Below are positions 17,582 through 25,681 of a stretch of DNA of 64,000 nucleotides, in pieces. How positions within the stretch are numbered: position 1 is the stretch's first letter; each line of letters starts with the position of its first letter. The notes beneath the pieces are model-generated. The model was given only the letters and a program-made list of their open reading frames with translations. It ran no database searches and had not been told where the DNA came from. This DNA comes from UBA2334 sp049653005 (GTDB lineage Bacteria > Pseudomonadota > Gammaproteobacteria > Burkholderiales > Burkholderiaceae_C), in the NCBI GenBank assembly GCA_049653005.1, contig JBASFL010000121.1:1-64000 (forward strand). The letters run 5' to 3'. The position numbers and the translations under genes are program-made.

Positions 17582-18742
17582 TCAGCTTGCTCTGGTCAAG
17601 GCGTCCGGTATGAAGCCTTCCGCTGAAAGCGCCTTGATCACCCCACGCAATAAATAGTTGTTGCTGAAGCTCACGGTGTACTGCCGCGCGCCCTCGTGCG
17701 TGGGTGCCAACATGCGGCGTTCAACCAGTTTGCGAATTTGGTACGTGCGCTGGGCATCGTTCATATCGGGCATGACCTCTTTCAGGTCCCCAAGTTTGGC
17801 AATACCTTTGTGTGCCACCGACAGCAAAACCTTTTGCTCAAGGGACGTGACCAGTTCCCTTTCCCTGGCATGGTTCAGTGCCGGGGTCAGGATGCGCTCG
17901 GTCAAGTACCTCGCATCAGTCAAACGACTCACTTTTTGCAATTCAGTCAGCATGCCACTCAGGACATACGTGCACCAAGCCTCTTTGCCTTCCTGTATGC
18001 CAGTGTCTGCCTGGCCCAGCATGGCGTAGTAAAGGTCACGGTCGTTGCAAAACACGGCGGTGGGGTTCATCACCCGCTCGCTGGTCTGGACATTGAACCC
18101 ATACTTCACCAGCAGCATGTAGGTCAGCAGCCGCACCACGCGACCATTGCCATTGCTGAACGGGTGAATCCACGCAAAACGGTGGTGCGCCAATGCCACC
18201 TTCATCAGGTCGTACTTGGGTGGGTCTTGTCGGTTGATGAAAACCACCAACTCCCCCATGTAATCGGGCACCCGCCAATGCTCGGGTGGCAAATGGTCGG
18301 ACTGTGAAATTTGCACCTGCCCTGTGCGGTACGTGCCGGGGTTGGCATCACCCTCACGAACCAAACCATTGACCACCATGGCATGCAGCTCGCGCAAGGC
18401 ATATTCGGTCACATCCTGATGCGGTTCAAAGGTCTCCTCGATGAACGTCATGGCCTGCTCAATGTTGGCCATCTCCTTCAACTGGTCGCTCAGGTTGGGC
18501 GGCTGAGCCTCCAAACGGCTTTCCACGTAGTCGGCCAGCGTGGTGTGATTGCCCTCAATACGGGCTGAACCCAAGCTCTCCAGCATGTGGAAGATGTGCT
18601 TGAGCTGAAAAAACACCGGCGCAGGCGTTGAACCCTCCAGCCGCAGGCGGCGCAAGTGTTCAAGCTCGTTCACCACGTCCACCAGCGGCGAGTCGAACGT
18701 GGGGTTGAGCAGGCTCAGGTCGTGGTGTTGAAACGATGGCAT
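17582..18742 (-). CDS. Fic-family AMP-transferase with built-in inhibitory motif
   Basis: A 386-residue Fic protein. Order: N-terminal Fic_N-like helices with the inhibitory motif S-x3-E-G (SARIEGN, near 58-64), the Fic core with HPFSNGNGR (near 191-199), and a C-terminal winged helix. Fic enzymes transfer AMP from ATP to target proteins; class II forms are blocked by the Glu of the inhibitory helix. The usual Asp/Glu before GNGR is Asn here. ATG 18742 has AAGG 6-7 nt upstream and is preferred over TTG 18766. The gene and its upstream region are visibly less GC-rich than the neighbours, consistent with acquisition. No separate antitoxin gene is seen. Confidence 0.88.
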   Translation of the reverse strand: MPSFQHHDLSLLNPTFDSPLVDVVNELEHLRRLRLEGSTPAPVFFQLKHIFHMLESLGSARIEGNHTTLADYVESRLEAQPPNLSDQLKEMANIEQAMTFIEETFEPHQDVTEYALRELHAMVVNGLVREGDANPGTYRTGQVQISQSDHLPPEHWRVPDYMGELVVFINRQDPPKYDLMKVALAHHRFAWIHPFSNGNGRVVRLLTYMLLVKYGFNVQTSERVMNPTAVFCNDRDLYYAMLGQADTGIQEGKEAWCTYVLSGMLTELQKVSRLTDARYLTERILTPALNHARERELVTSLEQKVLLSVAHKGIAKLGDLKEVMPDMNDAQRTYQIRKLVERRMLAPTHEGARQYTVSFSNNYLLRGVIKALSAEGFIPDALTRAS

Positions 18743-18766
18743 GGCAACCTTTTGGTGCGCAGACAA

Positions 18767-19007
18767 GTTAAACAGCGTGTTTGGCTATCTGGACACGCTG
18801 ACTCTATTATCTTTAAACGAACCGTGTAGATTCAATAAAAACAAGCATTTAAAACAGAGTCAGACTATCCGTTATCTGAAAACGAATACCTGATGCATCT
18901 GTAAACAGCTTGTTTTGGAACTCCAAAACTGTGCAGTGGATCCCATGTAATGAGAGACTTGCACTGGCTTGTGACCTTACCCGCACCACACCTTTAAGCC
19001 CTTCACT
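18767..19007. other. AT-rich divergent intergenic region between fic and phr
   Basis: About 240 bp, clearly AT-richer than the rest of the window. It must hold the promoters of both divergent genes. CTGACTCT (18798-18805) and AGAGTCAG (18856-18863) are inverted 50 bp apart. I see no gene and no convincing -35/-10 pair. Confidence 0.45.
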
Positions 19008-20642
19008 GTGCCAACCCCCTGCGCCGCACACGCCCCACACCGCACCTACCGCGTGGTGTGGTTCAAACGCGACCTGCGCGTGCACGACCACGCCGCGCTG
19101 GCGCAGGCCGCTGCGCACGGCCCTGTGTTGTGTCTGTACGTGCTGGAGCCCAGCCTGTGGGCGCAGCCCGACGCGGCGGCGCAGCACCTGGCCTTCATCC
19201 ACGAAAGCCTGCGCGACCTGCACCGCGCGCTGAAAGCCCACGGCGGCCAACTGCACCTGCGCGTGGGCGAAGTGACCGATGTGCTGGCCGAGCTGCACGC
19301 CCAGCACCCGTTTGAAGCCTTGCACGCGCACGAAGAAACCGGCAACGCCCACACCTACGCCCGCGACCTGGCCGTGGGCCGCTGGTGCCGCGACCACGGC
19401 GTGGGCTGGCACGAGGTGCCGCAGTTTGGCGTGGTGCGCCGCCTGAAAAGCCGCAACACCTGGCAACCCCGCTGGGAAGCGCTGATGTCTGCCCCCACCG
19501 CCACCCTGCCTGCGCTGCGGTTTTTTGACCTGCCCGCTTGGGGGCTGCCCGCCAACCGCCACCGCTGGCCCACACCCGAAAGCCTGGGGCTTGACACTTG
19601 GCAACCGCCCCAGCGCCAGCCGGGCGGCGAGCCCGCAGGCCTGGCCGTGCTGGCCGATTTTCTGGACCACCGCAGCGCCGGTTACCGGGGCGGCATTTCG
19701 TCGCCCCTGCGTGCGCCCGACGCGTGTTCCCGCCTGTCGGCCCACCTGGCCTACGGCACCGTGAGCCTGCGCCACGTGGTGCAAGCCACCCGCGCCCGGG
19801 CGGCCGAGCTGCCCGCCCAAAGCCGCCAGCGCCAGGGGCTGAACGCCTTTTTGAGCCGCCTGTACTGGCACTGCCACTTCATTCAAAAGCTGGAAAGCGA
19901 GCCCGAGCTGGAGTGGCGCAACCTGCACCGGGGCTACGACGGCCTGCGCGAGCCCGGCTGGAACCCGGCCCACTTTGAAGCGCTGAGCCAAGGCCGCACC
20001 GGCTGGCCCATGGTGGACGCCTGCGTGGCCATGCTGCGCCACACGGGGTGGCTCAACTTTCGCATGCGCGCCATGCTGGTGTCGGTGGCGGCCTACCCGC
20101 TGTGGCTGCACTGGCGCGGGGTGGGGCTGTGGTTGGCGCGCGAGTTTTTGGACTACGAGCCCGGCATTCACTGGAGCCAGCTGCAAATGCAGTCGGGCAC
20201 CACCGGCATCAACACCACCCGGGTGTACAACCCCATCAAACAGGCGCAAGACCACGACCCCCACGGCCACTTTGTGCGCCAGTGGCTGCCCGCCATGCGC
20301 CGCGTGCCCGACAGCTGGCTGTTTGAGCCCTGGCGCATGCCCGAATCGGTGCAGGCCGCCTGCGGCGTGCGCGTGGGGCACGACATCCCGCTGCCCGTGG
20401 TCGATCTGGCCACCGCCACCCGCGAGGCCAAAGCCCGCCTGCACGGCCTGCGCGCACAACCCGACGTAAAAGCGGCCAAAGCCGCCATCGTGGACAAACA
20501 CGGCTCACGAAAAGGCATGCCCGGCCGCACGCGGCGCACCGCCGATGGGCACGAAGCCCCGGCACGCCCACGGGCCTCACGCGCGGCCACCCAACCCAGC
20601 GACACCCCCCAGCTCAGCCTGGACCTCAACCCCGAACCGTGA
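19008..20642 (+). CDS. phr: cryptochrome/photolyase (FAD-binding DNA photolyase)
   Basis: A 544-residue flavoprotein for light-driven repair of pyrimidine dimers. N-terminal antenna domain opens with YRVVWFKRDLRVHDHAAL. The FAD domain has GYRGGISSPL, GRTGWPMVDACVAMLRHTGW and a changed C-terminal signature GINTTRVYNPIKQAQDHDPHG, seen in a divergent photolyase branch rather than the PYFRIFNP of classic CPD enzymes. A basic, Pro-rich tail follows. Start GTG 19008 is tentative. It leads a three-gene cassette with a DUF2256 mini-gene 6 bp downstream and an FeS photolyase. Confidence 0.85.
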   Translation: MPTPCAAHAPHRTYRVVWFKRDLRVHDHAALAQAAAHGPVLCLYVLEPSLWAQPDAAAQHLAFIHESLRDLHRALKAHGGQLHLRVGEVTDVLAELHAQHPFEALHAHEETGNAHTYARDLAVGRWCRDHGVGWHEVPQFGVVRRLKSRNTWQPRWEALMSAPTATLPALRFFDLPAWGLPANRHRWPTPESLGLDTWQPPQRQPGGEPAGLAVLADFLDHRSAGYRGGISSPLRAPDACSRLSAHLAYGTVSLRHVVQATRARAAELPAQSRQRQGLNAFLSRLYWHCHFIQKLESEPELEWRNLHRGYDGLREPGWNPAHFEALSQGRTGWPMVDACVAMLRHTGWLNFRMRAMLVSVAAYPLWLHWRGVGLWLAREFLDYEPGIHWSQLQMQSGTTGINTTRVYNPIKQAQDHDPHGHFVRQWLPAMRRVPDSWLFEPWRMPESVQAACGVRVGHDIPLPVVDLATATREAKARLHGLRAQPDVKAAKAAIVDKHGSRKGMPGRTRRTADGHEAPARPRASRAATQPSDTPQLSLDLNPEP

Positions 20643-20648
20643 CCCCCC

Positions 20649-20825
20649 ATGCGCATGCGAAAGAAACAAGACCTGCCCACCAAACTGTGCGTGTGCTGCG
20701 GCCTGCCGTTCACCTGGCGCAAAAAGTGGGAGCGCGACTGGGAGTCGGTCAAGTTCTGCTCGGACCGCTGCCGCCAGCAGGACGCTGGCAAAACCGGCAC
20801 GCCCCCACAGGGCCGCCGCGCATGA
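20649..20825 (+). CDS. DUF2256 zinc-ribbon-like mini-protein
   Basis: A 58-residue protein. Four cysteines (Cys14, Cys17, Cys37, Cys41) frame the DUF2256 pattern KLCVCCGLPFTWRKKWERDW...VKFCSDRCR, probably binding one zinc. It sits 6 bp after phr and overlaps the FeS photolyase by ATGA, so it is translationally tied to both. DUF2256 genes are commonly found beside photolyase genes; its function is unknown. A nucleic-acid-binding or accessory role is inference. Confidence 0.85.
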   Translation: MRMRKKQDLPTKLCVCCGLPFTWRKKWERDWESVKFCSDRCRQQDAGKTGTPPQGRRA

Positions 20826-22381
20826 ACACCACCACCCTGCGCCTGGTGCTGGGCGACCAGCTCAACCCCCAGCACAGCTGGTTTGCGCAGCCACAACCGC
20901 AGGTGGTGCTGGTGCTGATGGAAATGCGACAAGAAACCGACTACGTGCTGCACCACGCCCAAAAGGTGCTGGGCATTTTTGCCGCCATGCGCGACTTCTG
21001 CTCCCACCTGAAAGCCCAAGGCCACCGCGTGCGCTATGTGGCCATTGACGACCCCAGCAACCGCCACAGCCTGACCGCCAACCTCGACGCACTGGTGGCG
21101 CACTACGGCGCCCAATGCGTCCAATGGCAAGCGCCCGACGAATGGCGGCTGGACCAGCAACTGACCACTTGGGGCCGCCAGCAACCCTTTGAGTGCAGCG
21201 CCGCCGACACCGAACATTTCTACACCCCCCGCGACGAATGCGCCCGCCTGTTTGGCACCCGCAAACAGTGGCTGATGGAGCATTTTTACCGGGGCCTGCG
21301 CCGCCGCCACAACGTGCTGATGACCGCAGAAGGGGAGCCCGAAGGCGAGCAGTGGAATTTTGACCACGACAACCGCAAACCCTGGCGCGGCACCCCGCCC
21401 GAGCCCACCGACCCGCGCCCCACGCACGACCACAGCGCGCTGTGGGCCACCGTCCAGGCCGCGGGCGTGAAAACCTTTGGCAACCCGCAGGCCAGTGCCT
21501 TCCGCTGGCCGCTGAACCGGGCTGAATCGCTGGCGCTGTTGCAGTCGTTCATCACGCAGGCCCTGCCGCACTTTGGCGATTTTGAAGATGCCATGGCCAC
21601 CGGGCGCACGCGCCTGTTCCACTCTTTGCTCTCGTTTTCGCTCAACACCAAAATGCTGCAGCCTCACGAAGCGGTGCAAGCCGCCGAGGCCGCCTACCGC
21701 AGCGGGCACGCGCCGCTGGCGGCTGTGGAAGGGTTCATCCGGCAAATTCTGGGCTGGCGCGAATACGTGCGCGGTGTGTACTGGGCGCACATGCCCGGTT
21801 ACACCGAGGTCAACGCGCTCAACCACCAGCGCCCGCTGCCCGCCTGGTTTTGGACTGGCGACACCCGCATGGCCTGCATGAAGCAGGCGGTGGGCCAGTC
21901 GCTGGAACACGCCTACGCCCACCACATTCAGCGGCTGATGGTGATTGGCAACTTTGCCCTGCTGGCCGGGCTGAACCCCACCGAGCTGCACCACTGGTAT
22001 TTGGGCGTGTACATCGACGCGTTTGAGTGGGTGGAAGCCCCCAACACCCTGGGCATGAGCCAGTTTGCCGACGGCGGCCGCCTGGCCACCAAACCCTACG
22101 CCGCCAGCGCCAGCTACATAGGCCGCATGAGCGACCACTGCCAAGGCTGCGCGTACAGCGCCAAAATCAAAACCGGCACAGGCACAGGAAAAGACGCGGG
22201 CAAAGAAGCCTGCCCCTTCAACGCGCTGTATTGGGACTTTTTTCTGCGCCACGCCGAGCGCCTGCGCCCCAACGTGCGGCTGGCGCTGGTGTACCGGCAG
22301 CTGGAAAAAATGAGCCTGGCAGACAAAGACGCCCTGCAAGCCCAGGCACAGGCCAACCTGGCGCGCATCGACACGCTGTGA
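20822..22381 (+). CDS. FeS-containing bacterial cryptochrome/(6-4) photolyase (PhrB-like)
   Basis: A 519-residue protein of the FeS-BCP family, which repairs (6-4) photoproducts with FAD and a [4Fe-4S] cluster. It starts LRLVLGDQLNPQHSW, the family hallmark. Putative cluster cysteines: MACMKQ, then DHCQGCAYSAK and EACPFNALYW near the C-terminus. Other conserved segments are FYRGLRRRHNVLM and GWREYVRGVYW. The start at 20822 overlaps the DUF2256 stop. Length agrees with the family (about 505-520). Confidence 0.9.
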   Translation: MNTTTLRLVLGDQLNPQHSWFAQPQPQVVLVLMEMRQETDYVLHHAQKVLGIFAAMRDFCSHLKAQGHRVRYVAIDDPSNRHSLTANLDALVAHYGAQCVQWQAPDEWRLDQQLTTWGRQQPFECSAADTEHFYTPRDECARLFGTRKQWLMEHFYRGLRRRHNVLMTAEGEPEGEQWNFDHDNRKPWRGTPPEPTDPRPTHDHSALWATVQAAGVKTFGNPQASAFRWPLNRAESLALLQSFITQALPHFGDFEDAMATGRTRLFHSLLSFSLNTKMLQPHEAVQAAEAAYRSGHAPLAAVEGFIRQILGWREYVRGVYWAHMPGYTEVNALNHQRPLPAWFWTGDTRMACMKQAVGQSLEHAYAHHIQRLMVIGNFALLAGLNPTELHHWYLGVYIDAFEWVEAPNTLGMSQFADGGRLATKPYAASASYIGRMSDHCQGCAYSAKIKTGTGTGKDAGKEACPFNALYWDFFLRHAERLRPNVRLALVYRQLEKMSLADKDALQAQAQANLARIDTL

Positions 22382-22453
22382 AGAGCGCTGGCAAATCCGC
22401 AAGGCTTGACCCACATCAGCCCACCGCACAGACAGCCGTGCGATGGTAAACGC

Positions 22454-24235
22454 ATGACCACCCCCACCCTGCCCGGCTTTGCCACCGCCCCCACCCGCTT
22501 CCTGTTTTTCACGGGCAAGGGCGGGGTAGGCAAAACATCGCTCTCCACCGCCACGGCCATTGCGCTGGCCGACGCGGGGCGGCGGGTGCTGCTGGTCAGC
22601 ACCGACGCGGCGTCCAACCTCGACGACATGCTGGGCATCGCCTTGAGCAACCAGCCGGTGGACGTGCCCGGCGTGCCGGGCTTGCAGGTGCTGAACATCG
22701 ACCCCGATGCCGCCGCCGAGGCCTACCGCCAGCGCGTACTGGCGCAACTGGCCACCGATGCTTCGGACGACGAACGCAGCACCGTGCGCGAACAGCTGTC
22801 GGGCGCGTGCACCACCGAAATTGCCGCGTTTGACGAGTTTGCCTCGCTGCTGGCCAATGACATAGCCCAGCCTGCGCATGACCACGTCGTGTTCGACACC
22901 GCGCCCACCGGCCACACGCTGCGCCTGCTCAGCCTGCCCAAGGCGTGGAGCGGCTTTTTGGCCGACAACGACCGGGGCGCGTCGTGCCTGGGGCCGCACT
23001 CGGGCCTGAAGATGCAAGAGGCCCGATTCAACGCCGCGCTGGCTGCGCTGAGCAACCCGGCGCTCACCACCGTGGTACTGGTCACCCGGCCCGACCCGCG
23101 CCCCATGCAAGAGGCCGCGCGCACGTCTGCTGAGCTGCGACTGCTGGGTCTGGGCAACCAGCGCCTGGCCATCAATGGGGTGTTTCACGCCAGCCAGCCC
23201 GACGACGCGGCTGCCAACGCCATTGAGGCTTTGGGCCGCGAGGCCATGGCCCACCTGCCAGACGCACTGGCCGCCTTGCCACGCGACGAGGTGCCGCTGC
23301 GCGCCTTCAACACCGTGGGGCTGCCTGCTTTGAGGGAACTTTTTTGCATAGCTGAAAACCCAATACAGACAAGCGCTGGCGCACAAAAAAGCTTTGAATT
23401 TCCTGCGGCCACTCTGGCGCAGCTCACCGACGAGCTGGCCACCGCTGGGCACGGGCTCATCATGGTCATGGGCAAAGGCGGCGTGGGCAAAACCACCATT
23501 GCTGCCGCGCTGGCCGTGGGCCTGGTTCAGCGCGGCCACAACGTGCACCTGACCACCACCGACCCGGCGGCCCACGTCAGCCAGACGCTGGCAGGCGAGC
23601 TGCCCGGCCTGAAGGTGGACCGCATCGACCCCGTGGCCGAAACCCAGGCCTACATTGCCAAAATCATGGCCAGCAAGGGCAAGAATTTGGACGCCGACGG
23701 CAAGGCCCTGCTGCGGGAAGACCTGCAGTCGCCCTGCACCGAAGAAGTGGCCGTGTTCCACGCCTTCAGCCGCGTGGTGAACGAGGCACGCAGCGCCTTT
23801 GTGGTGCTGGACACCGCGCCCACCGGCCACAGCCTGCTGTTGATGGACGCCACCGGCGCTTACCACCGGCAAATGACCCAGCAGTACGAAGGCATGGCCA
23901 ACGCCAAACACATCGTCACCCCGCTGATGCGCCTGCAAGACCCCGACACCACCAAGGTGCTGCTGGTCACCCTACCCGAAACCACGCCCGTAACTCAAGC
24001 CGCCGCACTGCAAGACGACCTGCGGCGCGCCCACATTGAGCCGTGGGCCTGGGTCATCAACAAAAGCCTGGCCGCCACCGGCACGGTGGACCCGCTGCTG
24101 CAAGCCCGGCTGGTGGGGGAACAGCAACAAACCGAGCGCATTGCACAGGGCTTGGCGCAACGCACCTATGCGTTGCCATGGCTGCCGGAGGCCCCGGTGG
24201 GGGTGGCCGCGCTGGGGGCGTTGACTCAGGCGTGA
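22454..24235 (+). CDS. arsA: ArsA-type arsenite-stimulated ATPase, tandem duplicated
   Basis: A 593-residue soluble ATPase with two homologous halves. P-loops GKGGVGKTS (near 22) and GKGGVGKTT (near 340); signature DTAPTGHTLRLL and DTAPTGHSLLLMD in each half. The three Cys that bind As(III) in E. coli ArsA have equivalents in SGACTTE, GASCLGP and QSPCTEEVA. ArsA powers the ArsB arsenite pump, yet no arsB, arsD or arsR is nearby. A copy of the interspersed repeat is translated in the linker between halves. ATG 22454 begins the conserved region. Its 3' end overlaps the convergent amidohydrolase by 10 bp. Confidence 0.9.
   Translation: MTTPTLPGFATAPTRFLFFTGKGGVGKTSLSTATAIALADAGRRVLLVSTDAASNLDDMLGIALSNQPVDVPGVPGLQVLNIDPDAAAEAYRQRVLAQLATDASDDERSTVREQLSGACTTEIAAFDEFASLLANDIAQPAHDHVVFDTAPTGHTLRLLSLPKAWSGFLADNDRGASCLGPHSGLKMQEARFNAALAALSNPALTTVVLVTRPDPRPMQEAARTSAELRLLGLGNQRLAINGVFHASQPDDAAANAIEALGREAMAHLPDALAALPRDEVPLRAFNTVGLPALRELFCIAENPIQTSAGAQKSFEFPAATLAQLTDELATAGHGLIMVMGKGGVGKTTIAAALAVGLVQRGHNVHLTTTDPAAHVSQTLAGELPGLKVDRIDPVAETQAYIAKIMASKGKNLDADGKALLREDLQSPCTEEVAVFHAFSRVVNEARSAFVVLDTAPTGHSLLLMDATGAYHRQMTQQYEGMANAKHIVTPLMRLQDPDTTKVLLVTLPETTPVTQAAALQDDLRRAHIEPWAWVINKSLAATGTVDPLLQARLVGEQQQTERIAQGLAQRTYALPWLPEAPVGVAALGALTQA
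23347..23395. repeat. short interspersed repeat, copy C, in frame inside arsA
   Basis: ATAGCTGAAAA, 13 nt, then CAAGCGCTGG and a trailing A-run with AGCTTT. It matches copies A and D and is AT-rich against the GC-rich gene. It encodes about 16 residues of the linker (CIAENPIQTSAGAQKSF) without breaking the frame. Confidence 0.65.
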
Positions 24236-25077
24236 AAGCCCAGCAAGCGCCGGGGGTTGTGCCACATGACCTGCTGGCGCACGACGTCGTCGGGCATGAG
24301 CGTTTCAGCCAGCGCCATCAGCGGCCCCAGGTCAATGCGCTCGGGCGCGCGCAAAAACGGCCAGTCGGTGGCCCACAAGCAGCCCTCGGGGCCAAAGGCG
24401 TCCAGCAGGGCGTGCACATAGGCGTGCGTGTCGGCCCACGGGAACGGCTGCGCTGAAAACTTGGCAAAGCCCGACAGCTTCACCCGCACACGGCGTTCGT
24501 TGCCTTCACGGTGGTCGCGCCCCAAGGCCAACAACGCCTGAAACCCCGGCTGCGCCAGCCCGGCGGCCACGTCGGGGCGACCGCAGTGGTCAAACACCAG
24601 ATTCACGCCGCTGGCTTGCAACAAGGGCAACACCTCGGGCAGTTGCTGCAATTGCACCTGCACATTGGCAAACAGGCCCAGGCTGGCCAAGCGCTGAAGC
24701 AGTGGGCCGATGTTGGCGTAGTGCGCCGCACCATACAACGCCACGTTGAACGCCACGCCCACCACACCGGCGGCTTTCAGCGAGGCCAACTCGTCCAGCG
24801 GCGCGTCGTTGCGCACCACGGCCACGCCTTTGAAGCGGGTGGGGTGGCGCGTCAGCGCATCCAGCAGGCAGCGGTTGTCGGTGCCATAGCCCGAGTTGGG
24901 CCCCACCAGCAACGCGTGGCGAAGGCCGTGGGCGTCCATGGTGTGCACCAGCGTGTCGGCAGAACCGGCTTCTTGGCCCTGCGGCCGGTACGCGGTATCG
25001 GCCGCGTAGGGGAAGCGCGCGGGGTCAAAAACGTGGCAGTGGGTGTCGATGCAGGGGGAGGTGATGGGGGGCCTCAA
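24226..25077 (-). CDS. amidohydrolase-2 family hydrolase (PDC-hydrolase/lactonase-like)
   Basis: A 283-residue TIM-barrel hydrolase. Metal or active-site motifs: CIDTHCHVFDP at the start, LVFDHCGRPD in the middle and LWATDWPF near the end, as in 2-pyrone-4,6-dicarboxylate hydrolase relatives. No signal peptide, so cytosolic. The start is inferred as TTG 25077, overlapping the hemerythrin stop as TTGA; no ATG fits before the first motif. The substrate cannot be told from sequence; nearby genes give no catabolic context. Confidence 0.78.
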   Translation of the reverse strand: MRPPITSPCIDTHCHVFDPARFPYAADTAYRPQGQEAGSADTLVHTMDAHGLRHALLVGPNSGYGTDNRCLLDALTRHPTRFKGVAVVRNDAPLDELASLKAAGVVGVAFNVALYGAAHYANIGPLLQRLASLGLFANVQVQLQQLPEVLPLLQASGVNLVFDHCGRPDVAAGLAQPGFQALLALGRDHREGNERRVRVKLSGFAKFSAQPFPWADTHAYVHALLDAFGPEGCLWATDWPFLRAPERIDLGPLMALAETLMPDDVVRQQVMWHNPRRLLGFHA

Positions 25078-25550
25078 ATCCGCGCAATCTTCAAATCGGG
25101 GTTGTTCAGCACGGCGGACGTGGCGCCGTCCAGGCGGTCCAGCAAGGGGTACAGCTCTGTGTTTTCGGCAATCAAGCGGCGCTCCAGCCACTGAAAAATA
25201 TCGCCCGCCTCTTTGATGAACAGGCTGCCATCGGCACGGATGGTGTCGGCACTGGGCCAGCGGCGGTTGAACTCGGCCAGGCGGGGCAGGTTCTGCTTCA
25301 TCTCAGCGCCAAACCGGGCGGCGGTGGCCTTGGTGCCGGTGTCTTCGGTGCCGTCCAGCGGCGGGTACAGCTCTTTGGCTTCTTGCTGCAAATGTTTGCC
25401 AAATTCGCCCAGCAATTGCGTCAGCAGGGTGCGGACCTCGGCGGCGTTGGAGGCCAGCAGCAGCGGGTTCAGGTGCCTTTTCAGCGCGGCAATGTGCTTG
25501 CGCAACGACTCGTGTTGCTTGCGCAGGGGCGCGCTTTTGAGTGCATGCAT
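25074..25550 (-). CDS. hemerythrin-like (HHE) domain protein
   Basis: A 158-residue four-helix protein. Candidate di-iron ligands appear in RKQHESLRKHI, EFGKHLQQEAKELYP and WLERRLIAENTELYP; the last helix has the E-x-x-x-E-L-Y-P pattern but lacks one expected His, so iron binding may be altered. ATG 25550 is chosen on the start of homology; there is no evident SD. It overlaps the amidohydrolase start by 4 bp. Possible roles are O2/NO sensing or iron storage. Confidence 0.7.
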   Translation of the reverse strand: MHALKSAPLRKQHESLRKHIAALKRHLNPLLLASNAAEVRTLLTQLLGEFGKHLQQEAKELYPPLDGTEDTGTKATAARFGAEMKQNLPRLAEFNRRWPSADTIRADGSLFIKEAGDIFQWLERRLIAENTELYPLLDRLDGATSAVLNNPDLKIARI

Positions 25551-25681
25551 GGGACAGGAGGGCTGTGGGGTTGAACGCGGTGTGACAGGCTGCCGAGAAT
25601 ACCCCCTAAAACCGCACACCGGGAGCCCCGCATGTTGCGCGGCACCCACGGTGCGCCGGCGCCGTGCACCGGTCACACGGG

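Noticed and set aside
18798..18863. CTGACTCT/AGAGTCAG inverted pair as a transposon end
   Set aside because: Arms are only 8 bp, 50 bp apart, with no transposase or target duplication; kept only as a note in the intergenic entry.
20168..23938. A 1256-codon open frame on the minus strand
   Set aside because: It lies antisense to phr, DUF2256, the FeS photolyase and arsA, whose motifs are unmistakable. Its translation is low-complexity Gly/His/Val/Gln-rich, as expected from the complement of GC-rich genes.
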